DNA from: Lacrimispora amygdalina
Lineage (GTDB): Bacteria > Bacillota > Clostridia > Lachnospirales > Lachnospiraceae
DNA: 64,000 nucleotides
Reading direction: 5' to 3'
NCBI RefSeq assembly: GCF_003432035.1
Contig: NZ_QOHO01000002.1
Location: 1 to 64,000 of the forward strand
Shown: one piece after another, positions 1 to 8,043 of the stretch
Position numbering within the stretch: position 1 is the first letter of the stretch
Layout of the letters: each line of letters opens with the position of its first letter
Translations under genes and position numbers: made by a program
Notes under the pieces: generated by a model
What the model saw: the letters and a program-made list of their open reading frames with translations, nothing else
The model's database searches: none
Told to the model about the DNA's origin: nothing

Positions 1-99
1 TTTTGTTTCTTTGGGTATTTCTACCCGTCGAACTGGATTGGGTTTATATTTACCTGTCCTTATCTCTTGGATTAGAGTGTTGGTCTTGGCTGTATCCTT

Positions 100-165
100 C
101 CCACTACTAGGGCGGATTAGGGACTTTCACCCATTAGAAACGTGCGCCGCAAGGCGCACACACAT
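100..165 (+). other. Possible end of an unidentified mobile element
   Basis: The first 165 bases do not contain a convincing gene. At 142-159 there is a perfect 7-bp stem closed by a GCAA tetraloop, directly before a strong terminator. Stretches of this kind, a compact hairpin with a terminator and no gene, occur at the tails of some insertion sequences, and the rest would lie left of the window. I could not assign a family. It could equally be the 3' untranslated end of an ordinary upstream transcript. Confidence 0.2.
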
Positions 166-204
166 AAGGGCATCAAACCTGCACAGGTTCGATGCCCTTT
201 TTTT
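166..204 (+). terminator. Rho-independent terminator of an upstream transcript
   Basis: A 16-bp stem with one mismatch (166-181 against 184-199) is followed by a T run on the plus strand. It ends a rightward transcript whose gene lies outside the window. There is no comparable T run on the minus strand, so it is not a clean terminator for the leftward spoVA operon that ends at 225. Confidence 0.8.
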
Positions 205-224
205 ATTATATTTATAGAATTAAC

Positions 225-581
225 TCAACTTTTCATTTTGGGCTTGAATATAATTGATCCAAGATATCCAAAAATCAGAGCGCCGGATATTCCCACTGCA
301 CTCGCAGTGAATCCGCCTTTAAAAACTCCCAGAAAGCCGTCCTCTCCCATGCTTTTTAAGACACCTTTCCACAGGGAATTTCCAAATCCCAGCAAAGGAA
401 CTGTTGCTCCTGCTCCAGCCCATTCACTAAAAGGCTGATAAATCCCAAAGGCTCCAAGAATGCTTCCGATTACCACTAAAAGCACCATAATCCGCCCGGG
501 CATAAGCTTGGTATTATCCATCACAACCTGAACCACTGCACAGATTGCTCCACCAACTAAAAATGCTTTTACATATTCCAT
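225..581 (-). CDS. spoVAE: Stage V sporulation protein AE
   Basis: Small integral membrane protein of the SpoVA channel, which moves dipicolinic acid with calcium into the forespore during sporulation and out at germination. The 118 residues form about four hydrophobic segments, with the family-like GAGATVPLLGFGNSL stretch near residues 56-70. That stretch resembles the GGAGALVPITGFANS region of SpoVAC encoded two genes upstream, so the two are paralogous. The ATG is preceded by AAAGGAG at six bases. It is the last gene of the operon, 18 bases after spoVAD. No spoVAEA or spoVAF follows, unlike Bacillus subtilis. Confidence 0.93.
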   Translation of the reverse strand: MEYVKAFLVGGAICAVVQVVMDNTKLMPGRIMVLLVVIGSILGAFGIYQPFSEWAGAGATVPLLGFGNSLWKGVLKSMGEDGFLGVFKGGFTASAVGISGALIFGYLGSIIFKPKMKS

Positions 582-599
582 AGCTGTCTCCTTTCCGAA

Positions 600-1616
600 T
601 TAATTACCAATATGCTCAATAACAACTCCATGAGCGATGCCGGGAATGGTTTCTCCTTCATTGAAGCTGACAGTGGACAGCAGTGCTCCTGTGGGCACAA
701 ATAAAACCCGCTTCCACGTTCCATCCTTAATTTTCGGCAATATATAAGAACAGAGCGTTGATGCTGCACATCCGCAGCCGCTTCCGCCCGCATGTGTATC
801 CTGGGAATCCGGATCAAAAATCTCAATCCCGCAGTCTGTATGAATGGTTTCCAGATCATGCCCTTTGTTTTTCATGAAATCCAGGAGAATGGCGCGGCCA
901 ACCTGTCCAAGATCTCCTGTTATGATTTTATCATAATAATTCTCATCCACATTGAAATCATCAAAATTCTGCTGAATGGTATGAAACGCTGCCGGTGCCA
1001 TGGCTGCTCCCATATTCATGGAATCTTTGATCCCCATATCAATCATTCGGCCGGTTGTAATACCGGTAATAGCTGCAATTCCTTCTTTTTTGTTTTTTGA
1101 GAGAATGACTGCCCCGCAGCCGGTCACTGTCCAGGAGGCGGAAAAAGGACGCTGGTTTCCGTAACTCAGCGGAAAACGAAACTGTTTTTCGGCTGTTGCG
1201 AAATGGCTGGAAGCCATTGCCATAACTTTGTCTGCATAACCCCCTGCAACTGTCATGGATCCAAGATTTAAGGCTTCTCCCATGGTGGAGCATGCACCGA
1301 AAAGGCCAAACAAAGGTATTTCTAAATCCACAGTTCCAAATGACGTGGCAATCAGCTGTCCCAGTAAGTCTCCGGCAAAGAGATACCTGATATCTTTTTT
1401 CCGGATATCCCCTTTTTCAATTGCAAGATCTGCTGTCTGTTTCTGAAGGGCACTCTCCGCTTTCTCCCAGGTATCTGCTCCGAACATATCATCCTGTTCC
1501 ACTACATCAAAAAGTTTGCCAAGCGGCCCTTCTCCTTCTTTTTTTCCGACTATGGAAGCCATGCTTTCAATCACCGGAGGTTCTTCAAATTTAATGCTTG
1601 CTTTTCCAACCTGCAT
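600..1616 (-). CDS. spoVAD: Stage V sporulation protein AD
   Basis: Thiolase-fold protein that binds dipicolinic acid at the inner membrane of the forespore and works with the SpoVA membrane subunits. At 338 residues it has the family length; the N-terminal region with PPVIESMASIVGKKEGEGPLG is characteristic. The ATG at 1616 is preferred over a GTG at 1625 because the GTG overlaps the AAGGAG ribosome binding site, while the ATG sits eight bases after it. It lies between spoVAC and spoVAE, the most conserved trio of the operon. Confidence 0.94.
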   Translation of the reverse strand: MQVGKASIKFEEPPVIESMASIVGKKEGEGPLGKLFDVVEQDDMFGADTWEKAESALQKQTADLAIEKGDIRKKDIRYLFAGDLLGQLIATSFGTVDLEIPLFGLFGACSTMGEALNLGSMTVAGGYADKVMAMASSHFATAEKQFRFPLSYGNQRPFSASWTVTGCGAVILSKNKKEGIAAITGITTGRMIDMGIKDSMNMGAAMAPAAFHTIQQNFDDFNVDENYYDKIITGDLGQVGRAILLDFMKNKGHDLETIHTDCGIEIFDPDSQDTHAGGSGCGCAASTLCSYILPKIKDGTWKRVLFVPTGALLSTVSFNEGETIPGIAHGVVIEHIGN

Positions 1617-1648
1617 GTTTCTCACTCCTTTTCTCTTTCAAGTTTGTT

Positions 1649-2101
1649 CTAGACAATGCCGAACGCTTTCAGGACATAGGCAATCACCCCCAGTATCCAG
1701 GAGCTTAATATTCCGTAAAGAATTACCGGACCGGCAATCGTAAAGATTTTACAGCCAATGCCAAATACCTGCCCTTCTGCTTTAAACTCCACAGCAGGTG
1801 CCACTACAGAGTTTGCAAAGCCGGTTATGGGAACAAGGGCTCCGGCTCCGCCGAACTTGGTTATTTTAGGATAAATATTAAGTCCTGTGAGAATCACGCT
1901 GGCTGCAATTAAAATCAGCGTGGTCCAGGCTGATGCAGTTTCTTTTTCCACTCCATAATTCATAATTAATGTGGTGCAGATCTGGCCTATTGTGCAGATA
2001 ATTCCTCCTACCAGAAAAGCTTTTATAATGTTTGGTATTTTTTTATTAACGGGTGTTACTTCCTTTACATAGGCTTCATAGGCTTTTTTATTTACTTCCA
2101 T
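1649..2101 (-). CDS. spoVAC: Stage V sporulation protein AC
   Basis: Membrane subunit of the SpoVA dipicolinate channel; SpoVAC is described as mechanosensitive in Bacillus. The protein has 150 residues: a charged N-terminus of about 25 residues, then four or so hydrophobic segments, with GGAGALVPITGFANS near residues 84-98. GGAGG precedes the ATG by six bases. It is 30 bases downstream of spoVAB and 32 upstream of spoVAD. Confidence 0.94.
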   Translation of the reverse strand: MEVNKKAYEAYVKEVTPVNKKIPNIIKAFLVGGIICTIGQICTTLIMNYGVEKETASAWTTLILIAASVILTGLNIYPKITKFGGAGALVPITGFANSVVAPAVEFKAEGQVFGIGCKIFTIAGPVILYGILSSWILGVIAYVLKAFGIV

Positions 2102-2131
2102 TCTTTTCCTCCATTTTGTAAATTCATGATG

Positions 2132-2557
2132 TTACTGACCGAAACGTTCAGCAAAAAATACAAGGGAACCGGTCAGCTTTCCAAGGGCAATGGATAGAAT
2201 AATATATTGCAGTCCTACTCCAAGATTAATTCTCCTGCTGATGACCGGAAGCGCTTTTAATGTTTCAGCGAGAGACATTACCAGACAGCCCACAAATATC
2301 CCCACTGCTAATCCGTAAATTCCAAGAAATATATTTCCTCCGAATCCGATTGGAAATTCATAGATATCATAGATATTTCCCAGCACACCTCCAAGTATAA
2401 TACATGTTTCATAAAGCATAATGTGTTTCTTCGTATGAGTAAATCCAATCAGGCGGGGAAATACACCGATAATTGCCAAAAAGGCAAAAACGCCGGCTGC
2501 TATGATGCCGCCAGCGCTTAATCCGATAAAGCAAAGCAATACTACTTTAAGAAGCAT
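2132..2557 (-). CDS. spoVAB: Stage V sporulation protein AB
   Basis: Hydrophobic protein of the spoVA operon, predicted to sit in the forespore membrane; its precise role is not known. An upstream ATG at 2584 has no ribosome binding site. The ATG at 2557 has AAAGGAG ten bases before it and gives 141 residues, the same as I recall for the Bacillus protein. The start overlaps the end of spoVAA by 11 bases, suggesting translational coupling. Several transmembrane segments alternate with short loops, including a GFTHTKKH polar patch near residues 38-45. Confidence 0.88.
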   Translation of the reverse strand: MLLKVVLLCFIGLSAGGIIAAGVFAFLAIIGVFPRLIGFTHTKKHIMLYETCIILGGVLGNIYDIYEFPIGFGGNIFLGIYGLAVGIFVGCLVMSLAETLKALPVISRRINLGVGLQYIILSIALGKLTGSLVFFAERFGQ

Positions 2558-3173
2558 CAATATCAGACTCCTTTCTTCCTTCATTCTGGATCAAAGTTTT
2601 GCTGACATTGTCTTCATAAAGACGCATCTCCACCTCCAGAGGTGTCGGATCGGTATTAATCTTAATTTTCGCAAAATGATTAAAAAATCCGATAATCCCA
2701 AGAGCCAGCCCTACCGAATAACTCACTTCCAGAATCGTAAACCCTCCGGACTCCTCCCTCATAATAATTCGGTAAATTTCCTTAAATACGTCCGCAACAC
2801 TTACATCGTTGTTAAATGTCATAATCGCAAAGGCAGCGCCGCAGAAGCAGATAATACAGACAAAAATTGTCTTCATCCACTGCCAGACCCAGTTTGGTGA
2901 TTTCGGCTTATGGTAATCTATAATATAATCCACCTTACCAACGTTATTGACAGAAATAGCCGGATCCATTTCCACCAGTTTTTTAATTACATCAAGTGTA
3001 CTTTCAATATAACGCTTGTTGCGGTCCGAATGAATGGTTTTAATCCTCAATGCATTGCACTTATTCATAACGGCAGAATCATCACAGTAAACATCAGCCA
3101 CATCTTTCAGCTGTACTTCCTTGTGATGCACTTCTGTTATCTCGCTGATATTTAAATATACGGTTTTGCTCAC
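2547..3173 (-). CDS. spoVAA: Stage V sporulation protein AA
   Basis: First canonical gene of the spoVA operon. It has a soluble N-terminal domain of about 95 residues (VYLNISEITEVHHKEVQLKDVADVYC-like start), then two hydrophobic segments near residues 100-120 and 150-175 and a polar tail. The GTG at 3173 is chosen because its GTGA overlaps the TGA of the small gene upstream and it has a GGAG eleven bases before it; an in-frame ATG at 3191 lacks a binding site. This gives 208 residues, close to the family length of about 206. Confidence 0.88.
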   Translation of the reverse strand: MSKTVYLNISEITEVHHKEVQLKDVADVYCDDSAVMNKCNALRIKTIHSDRNKRYIESTLDVIKKLVEMDPAISVNNVGKVDYIIDYHKPKSPNWVWQWMKTIFVCIICFCGAAFAIMTFNNDVSVADVFKEIYRIIMREESGGFTILEVSYSVGLALGIIGFFNHFAKIKINTDPTPLEVEMRLYEDNVSKTLIQNEGRKESDIDAS

Positions 3174-3331
3174 GAAACCATCATCTCCCATCCCGGGACA
3201 GCCTCAACAAGTGTTCCCTCCTTCTGAGTGCCATCCGGCATAACAGCTATCATATACCAGATTGCAGCTGCGATTGCAATCAGGCATATGACCAGAAGCG
3301 TCATGACAAGCTTATGTTTCATGGATTCCAT
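3170..3331 (-). CDS. Small single-span membrane protein, first gene of the spoVA operon
   Basis: An open frame of 53 codons lies between the sigma-G promoter and spoVAA. It reads MESMKHKLVMTLLVICLIAI and onward: a basic N-terminus, one transmembrane helix at about residues 8-28, and an acidic-polar tail of about 25 residues ending WEMMVS. Its TGA overlaps the GTG start of spoVAA (GTGA), and an AAAGGA lies 11 bases before the ATG. The overlap and position support real coding. I do not recognise a family. Either the ATG at 3331 or the one at 3322 could be the start. Confidence 0.7.
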   Translation of the reverse strand: MESMKHKLVMTLLVICLIAIAAAIWYMIAVMPDGTQKEGTLVEAVPGWEMMVS

Positions 3332-3366
3332 ACATGCTCACATCCTTTTCTCTGGTTTTTCAAAAT

Positions 3367-3395
3367 TAGTATGAGCCGTATAAAATTTTTTATTC
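3367..3395 (-). promoter_or_regulatory. Sigma-G-type promoter of the spoVA operon
   Basis: On the minus strand GAATA (3391-3395) and CATACTA (3367-3373) are separated by exactly 17 bases. They match the Bacillus sigma-G consensus GNATR and CATNNTA. The -35 overlaps the sigF stop codon. Transcription would start about 30 bases upstream of the small membrane gene. In Bacillus spoVA is a sigma-G operon, so motif, spacing and biology agree. Confidence 0.75.
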
Positions 3396-4108
3396 TATAA
3401 TTTTTCACGCATCTGTTTTAAAATCTTTTTCTCCAGCCTTGATACCTGAACCTGGGAAATTCCAAGCTTATCCGCGATCTGGCTCTGAGTCTCATTGTAA
3501 TAGTACCGCCGTATTATAATTTCCCTGTCCTTATCTGATAAATCGGTTAATAATTCCCGAAGTACCATACGGTTTAACAGTTCTTCCTGTGCAGAGCTTT
3601 CTTCTTCTATTTTATCAATGAGAAGAAGACTGTTTTCGTCATTTTTATTGACAGACCGGTATAAGGATTCCACCTCGGCTCCGGCTTCTATGGAAGCTGC
3701 CACTTCTTCTTTGCTGGCCCCGATTTCTCCCGCTATCTCTTCTACGGTGGGCTCTCTTCCAAAGCGGTAAACCAGCTCCTCCCTCACATTTTTCACTTTC
3801 AGTCCCATTTCCTTAATGGACCGGCTGACTTTTATGATTCCGTCATCGCGTAAAAACCGCTTGATCTCTCCGGTAATCATGGGAACTGCATAAGTGGAAA
3901 ATTTGACTTCATAGGATAAATCAAATTTATCTATGGCTTTCATTAAGCCAATGCTTCCAATCTGAAATAAATCCTCAGGCTCATAACCACGCCCTGTAAA
4001 TCTGCGTACAATGCTCCAGATCAAACCGAAATTTTCGGTCACAAGCCGGTCTCTTGCCGCTTTATCTCCTTCGTGAGCCATTTGTATCAATCTCATGGTC
4101 TCATCCAT
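3395..4108 (-). CDS. sigF: RNA polymerase sigma-F factor (SpoIIAC)
   Basis: First compartment-specific sigma factor, active in the forespore after asymmetric division. The 237 residues include region 2 (ENFGLIWSIVRRF and YEPEDLFQIGSIGLMKAIDKFD, residues about 25-65), region 3, and a C-terminal region 4 helix-turn-helix ending ETQSQIADKLGISQVQVSRLEKKIL. The ATG at 4108 has AGGTGA five bases before it; a GTG at 4117 overlapping the spoIIAB stop as GTGA is the alternative. It is the third gene of the spoIIA operon, kept inactive by SpoIIAB. Confidence 0.96.
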   Translation of the reverse strand: MDETMRLIQMAHEGDKAARDRLVTENFGLIWSIVRRFTGRGYEPEDLFQIGSIGLMKAIDKFDLSYEVKFSTYAVPMITGEIKRFLRDDGIIKVSRSIKEMGLKVKNVREELVYRFGREPTVEEIAGEIGASKEEVAASIEAGAEVESLYRSVNKNDENSLLLIDKIEEESSAQEELLNRMVLRELLTDLSDKDREIIIRRYYYNETQSQIADKLGISQVQVSRLEKKILKQMREKL

Positions 4109-4113
4109 AGGGC

Positions 4114-4548
4114 TCACCTGCTAATCTTCTTTTTCATGATCACCGCAGTTCCCTTATCCGGCTCTGATTTCACTTCCACCTGATCCATAAATGCTTCCAT
4201 AAAAGAAAATCCCATACCGGACCGCACCCCGTCAGGATCCGTGGTAAACATCGGCTCCATCGCCTGTTTAATATCTGCAATTCCTATCCCTGTATCCCGA
4301 ATCGAAACGGTCAGTTCCTGCCCTTCAACGGTTACTTCTATGTAGATGATCCCTCCCTTCCCCTGATATCCATGGATGACCGCATTGGTGACTGCCTCTG
4401 AGACAGCCGTTTTCACATCATCCACTTCCTCCAGAGTAGGATCCAGCCTTGCCATAAAAACGGCAACTGCTACTCTGGCAAATTCTTCATTTTGGGACAG
4501 GGCTTCCAATTCCATTTTCAGAATTTCTGGTTTGTTCTGTTCAGACAT
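4114..4548 (-). CDS. spoIIAB: Anti-sigma-F factor and serine kinase
   Basis: GHKL-fold ATPase that binds and inhibits sigma-F and phosphorylates SpoIIAA. Visible motifs are the N-box (AVSEAVTNAVIHGY, about residues 46-59), DTGIGI, and the glycine-rich GMGFSFM lid segment. The ATG at 4548 follows GAGGAGG by six bases and gives 144 residues, the family length; a longer upstream reading is rejected. The gene starts 10 bases after spoIIAA and its ribosome binding site overlaps that stop codon. Confidence 0.95.
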   Translation of the reverse strand: MSEQNKPEILKMELEALSQNEEFARVAVAVFMARLDPTLEEVDDVKTAVSEAVTNAVIHGYQGKGGIIYIEVTVEGQELTVSIRDTGIGIADIKQAMEPMFTTDPDGVRSGMGFSFMEAFMDQVEVKSEPDKGTAVIMKKKISR

Positions 4549-4558
4549 ATGTTCCTCC

Positions 4559-4900
4559 TCAACCTGTGACTGCTGCTTCCTTAGAGTCATATAATTTCAT
4601 TAATTTTAAAATTCCTCCCATTTTAAGAATCCGAAGAGCCTGGGTTCCTGCACCGTAAATGGCAACACTTCCTCCGCTTAATGCCATCTGCTTATAACGG
4701 TTAAGCAGGATCCCGATCCCGGAGGAATCCATAAATCCCGTTTTGGAAAAATCAAATATAATGCGGCGGATATAATTCTCGGAAAGGATTAAATCTGTTT
4801 CATATTTTAACCCGGAACAGTTATGATGATCCAGTTCCTCCGGCAGATGAACAATTAAAGTATGACCGTCTGCCTCGTACGTAAAGTGTGACTGATTCAT
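4559..4900 (-). CDS. spoIIAA: Anti-sigma-F factor antagonist
   Basis: STAS-domain protein that releases sigma-F from SpoIIAB when dephosphorylated by SpoIIE. The 113 residues contain the phosphoacceptor motif GFMDSSGIG, with Ser59 corresponding to Ser58 of Bacillus. TGGAGGAG precedes the ATG at 4900; an upstream reading that extends to 5002 is not supported. It starts the spoIIA operon. I searched the 85 bases between the start and the upstream terminator for a sigma-H promoter and found no convincing one. Confidence 0.95.
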   Translation of the reverse strand: MNQSHFTYEADGHTLIVHLPEELDHHNCSGLKYETDLILSENYIRRIIFDFSKTGFMDSSGIGILLNRYKQMALSGGSVAIYGAGTQALRILKMGGILKLMKLYDSKEAAVTG

Positions 4901-4984
4901 ATGCAATACTCCTCCATTTCTTATTGTCTGTCCGTAATACCAGAGAAGAGTGTTTTTTATATGCCGAAAAATAATCCGGGAGAA

Positions 4985-5025
4985 TAAAAAAAGGCACCAC
5001 AAAAATATGTTTCTTCTGTAGTGTC
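4985..5025 (-). terminator. Terminator between the TPR gene and spoIIA
   Basis: On the minus strand a nine-base stem (5017-5025 with 4993-5001, one wobble and one mismatch, 15-base loop) is followed by eight T residues. It lies just after the stop of the TPR membrane protein and separates that unit from the spoIIA operon. Confidence 0.65.
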
Positions 5026-5041
5026 TTTTCGAATTCTGCCA

Positions 5042-6358
5042 TTAAAAACCTCGTTCTGTTTTTGCCTTAGCAGATAACGTTTCGTCTTTGCTGTTATTTA
5101 TGATATCAGAGAACAATGCATTGGCCTGTTCCTTCTGATCCATTCCCTTGTATATAACGGCAGTCTTAAATTTCGCCTGCCAGCTGTCTGGTTTTAACTC
5201 AATACATTTTAAATAATTGTTAAGGGCAGACTGACTGTCCCCCGCTTCCATGGCTTTATCACCCAGGCTTTCCAAAATGGGACAGCCTTTCTGCGCCATA
5301 TCCTTTTTTATCTCAACAATAATTGCCTGAACATCTGCGGAAGCAATCAGCTCCGGATTAAGTCCTGCATAGATCTTAACTGCAGATGGAAAATCATCCT
5401 TTTTATACGCCTGCAAAATTCCGATCACAGCCTGATACTGGGCCAGAACGCTGTCAGAATTATTGGTTAAGGATGCCAGTGATTCCTCCGCTGTCTTTTT
5501 ATCTGATTCCAGAGTATTCAGCTGCTGGGTTAAAAGATCCGCCTTTTGATTGGCCTGGCTTAACTGCTCGCTGTATTTTAACATCTCTTTGTTATGGTTA
5601 TCGTTAATGGCTTTCGTGTTCGCCGGCATAACCATGAAGAACACCACTGCAGCTCCAAGCAAAAGGCCTGCCAGAATATTTAAAACCGCCTGATCCCTGG
5701 TGTTTTCTTTATAGCTTGGCGGGATAATAACATCATCATCCTGCATCTGCCTGTGGGATGATACATTCTTAAATTTTCTTTTTTCCGGTTCCCGCTCTGG
5801 TTTTGCCTTGGGACCGGACTCTTTAACAATTGATTTATAATAAAGCGCTTTCGGATGATTATGGTCAATTGAAAGCACTTTATTTACCGCTTTTCCCGCC
5901 TTCTGGTAATCCTCCCTGACGATGCACAAAAGAGCAGTTAAAAGCTGGGCTTTTACATAATTAGGCTTGTCCTCAACCGCTTTATTCAGCTGCAGAATGG
6001 CAAGATCCTCACTGCCGCTTTTGACGTAAGCCAGAGCCTGATTAAACCGGCGCACTGCCTTCCGTTCCAGATCCATGGTGCCTTTTTTCTTCTGAATTGC
6101 TTCCAGGTAATAGTCGGCACGGTTATCTTCATGCTGTAAATTCTTGCTGATAACCCATTGAACCAGTGCGTCACCGACCTCTCCTGCCTCATAGTAGATG
6201 AGGCCAAGAAGATTCCTTGCGTCTGTCATATATTTATTAAAATGAAGACACTTTTTTAAACAATCGGCTGATCCGGTTAAATCTCTTAACTTAGCCTTCT
6301 CCAATCCCATATTATAATAGCTGTTTGCAATCACCCGGATTTTTCTTTCATAATCCAT
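5042..6358 (-). CDS. TPR-repeat membrane protein of unknown role
   Basis: 438 residues in three parts. Residues about 1-180 are TPR-like helical repeats (for example NMGLEKAKLRDLTGSADCLKKCL and ALAYVKSGSEDLAILQLNKAVE). A charged, probably disordered linker follows, then one transmembrane helix at about 225-247. After that come a coiled coil (about 255-300) and further TPR units to the end. The N-terminal repeats would be cytoplasmic and the C-terminal part outside, or across the forespore membrane. It starts 11 bases after the 46-residue gene coupled to folC, so the three form an operon. No enzymatic motif is visible. Confidence 0.75.
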   Translation of the reverse strand: MDYERKIRVIANSYYNMGLEKAKLRDLTGSADCLKKCLHFNKYMTDARNLLGLIYYEAGEVGDALVQWVISKNLQHEDNRADYYLEAIQKKKGTMDLERKAVRRFNQALAYVKSGSEDLAILQLNKAVEDKPNYVKAQLLTALLCIVREDYQKAGKAVNKVLSIDHNHPKALYYKSIVKESGPKAKPEREPEKRKFKNVSSHRQMQDDDVIIPPSYKENTRDQAVLNILAGLLLGAAVVFFMVMPANTKAINDNHNKEMLKYSEQLSQANQKADLLTQQLNTLESDKKTAEESLASLTNNSDSVLAQYQAVIGILQAYKKDDFPSAVKIYAGLNPELIASADVQAIIVEIKKDMAQKGCPILESLGDKAMEAGDSQSALNNYLKCIELKPDSWQAKFKTAVIYKGMDQKEQANALFSDIINNSKDETLSAKAKTERGF

Positions 6359-6369
6359 ATTTTATCCGC

Positions 6370-6510
6370 CTATTCCTTGCTGACTTCTTTTATAAGATTC
6401 ATCATAAGATCATTCATATCCGTTAAATCACTTCTTACAATGGCATCTTCAACTGCGTCGACCTCCAGGCTGGGCCTGTAGTCTTTTATCTCAGAATCAA
6501 AATCAATCAT
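6370..6510 (-). CDS. 46-residue acidic protein coupled to folC
   Basis: The ATG at 6510 lies inside the last codons of folC (ATGATTGA, eight-base overlap) and has AAGGAGG seven bases before it. The product starts MIDFDSEIKDYRPSLEVDAV and ends in a short helical segment (MNDLMMNLIKEVSKE). It is acidic, has no membrane segment and no cysteine. The overlap with folC and the 11-base gap to the TPR gene argue for a real, translationally coupled gene. I do not recognise it. Confidence 0.65.
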   Translation of the reverse strand: MIDFDSEIKDYRPSLEVDAVEDAIVRSDLTDMNDLMMNLIKEVSKE

Positions 6511-7828
6511 ATCCATTCCTCCTTAAAACCGCTTTTATCTCACCCATCAAATACAGGGAGCCTGCACAAAACAGCAGATGATCCTCATCCTGATTATGAA
6601 GCATATAAAATAATGCATCCTCTGCGTTCTGAAATCCTGTTATCTTACAGTTAACCATCTCTTCAAACTCATGAAAAACTGCTTCTGTTTCTGTCCCTCT
6701 GTCAGAATCTATATGGGTTACTGCCACTTCATGAAGCGGCAGACCGGCTGCAATGATCCTTATCATATCATGATAATTCTTATCGGATACAGCAGAAAAC
6801 AAGAGATTTGCTCTTTTTTTCCTGACAGCACACAAGTTGGAGGCAGCCTTTACAAACTCCTCAATTCCTCCCGGATTATGTGCCCCATCAAGGAAGACTC
6901 CGGGCTGTACCTCCTCCATCCTTGCAGGCCACCGCATTCCAAGAAAACCTTCCCGGATCTTTGCTTTTGCTCTTTCCGGTTCCATATCATCTAACAGACC
7001 GGATACTTCCGCTGCCCGTAAAGCGAGAAGTGCATTCATGACCTGATATTCTGCAGGTGAAGGAATCACTGCTTTGTACACATCTCCTTTTATACCGGTA
7101 AACTCTGCATGGAAGCAATTGTTTTCCGATCCGGCAATCCGGTAACACCGCCTGTCCGTCTCATAATAAGGAGCTTCCTGTTCCACAGCCCTTTTCCGGA
7201 TCACTTCCGAAACATTCTGCCGGTTTCCGTCAAAAACCACCGGAATTTTGTTCTTAATGATTCCTGCCTTCTCCAAAGCGATCTTTTCCACTGTATCACC
7301 TAAATATTCCGTGTGGTCCAGACTGACGGAAGTGATGACAGATACCAGCGGCCTGCGGATGACATTGGTTGTATCAAGTCTTCCTCCTAACCCGACTTCC
7401 AATATAACAAGATCAACGTCTGACTTTTGAAATAAGTCCATGGCCATATAAAATAAAAATTCAAAATAGGACGGATGGCTGTATCCCAGTTCCAGCATCC
7501 GTTCAGACAGTGCTTTCACCGTCCGGAAACTGTTTAAAAAAGCTGATTCCGATGCCATCTCACCATTTACACAAAACCGTTCTCTGATCTGGATCAGATG
7601 GGGGGAGGTAAATGTACCCACTTTATATCCTGCACTTAAGAATACAGATTGCAAAAAGGCACATACAGAACCTTTCCCATTGGTCCCGGCAACATGAATG
7701 ATTCTCATGGTTTCATCAGGATTGCCCATCTCTTCCAAAAACTTCCTGATCACTTCCAGTGAATTCTTCTTTTTCGTCCACATCGGGATACGGCTTAAAT
7801 ACTCCTCTGCCGTTTCTTCAAATCTCAT
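6503..7828 (-). CDS. folC: Bifunctional folylpolyglutamate/dihydrofolate synthase
   Basis: Mur-ligase-family enzyme that adds glutamate to folates and, in many bacteria, makes dihydrofolate from dihydropteroate. At 441 residues it has the family length. The ATP-binding loop HVAGTNGKGSVCAFL is at about residues 45-59, followed by GTFTSPHL and the catalytic-region motifs LEVGLGGRLDTTNVI and SLDHTEYLGDTVEKIALEKAGIIK. LDGAHNPGG lies in the C-terminal domain. It is the first gene of the folC, small protein, TPR operon. The start at 7828 has no strong binding site, so a nearby alternative is possible. Confidence 0.95.
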   Translation of the reverse strand: MRFEETAEEYLSRIPMWTKKKNSLEVIRKFLEEMGNPDETMRIIHVAGTNGKGSVCAFLQSVFLSAGYKVGTFTSPHLIQIRERFCVNGEMASESAFLNSFRTVKALSERMLELGYSHPSYFEFLFYMAMDLFQKSDVDLVILEVGLGGRLDTTNVIRRPLVSVITSVSLDHTEYLGDTVEKIALEKAGIIKNKIPVVFDGNRQNVSEVIRKRAVEQEAPYYETDRRCYRIAGSENNCFHAEFTGIKGDVYKAVIPSPAEYQVMNALLALRAAEVSGLLDDMEPERAKAKIREGFLGMRWPARMEEVQPGVFLDGAHNPGGIEEFVKAASNLCAVRKKRANLLFSAVSDKNYHDMIRIIAAGLPLHEVAVTHIDSDRGTETEAVFHEFEEMVNCKITGFQNAEDALFYMLHNQDEDHLLFCAGSLYLMGEIKAVLRRNGYD

Positions 7829-7983
7829 CCTTTAAGTACCAACTTCCTGTCTAAATTCATAAAAACGGAATAATCCAGCTTCCTCAATTAATTATAATAT
7901 AAGTCTGCCAATATGCAACCCATTTCTTTCGCAAAAAGCCCTTTATTTCTACATGTTGCCCGTAAACGCACCTTTCTGGAGGG

Positions 7984-8019
7984 AAATAAAAGAGGGAATA
8001 CCCGTTTGCCGGCATCCCC
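7984..8019 (-). terminator. Terminator downstream of ridA
   Basis: On the minus strand a GC-rich stem of about nine pairs with two G-U wobbles (8011-8019 with 7994-8003) is followed by TCTTTTATTT. It lies 25 bases after the ridA stop codon. Confidence 0.65.
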
Positions 8020-8043
8020 TTTCTTACTATTCCATATTACTTT

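Noticed and set aside
11-217. Open frame of 68 codons at the left edge
   Set aside because: No ribosome binding site, crosses the terminator hairpin and T run, and has no recognisable composition.
2132-2584. Longer spoVAB start at 2584
   Set aside because: No binding site before it; the ATG at 2557 has AAAGGAG and restores the family length.
4901-4985. Sigma-H promoter for spoIIA
   Set aside because: Expected from Bacillus biology, but no sequence with acceptable -35 and -10 elements was seen.
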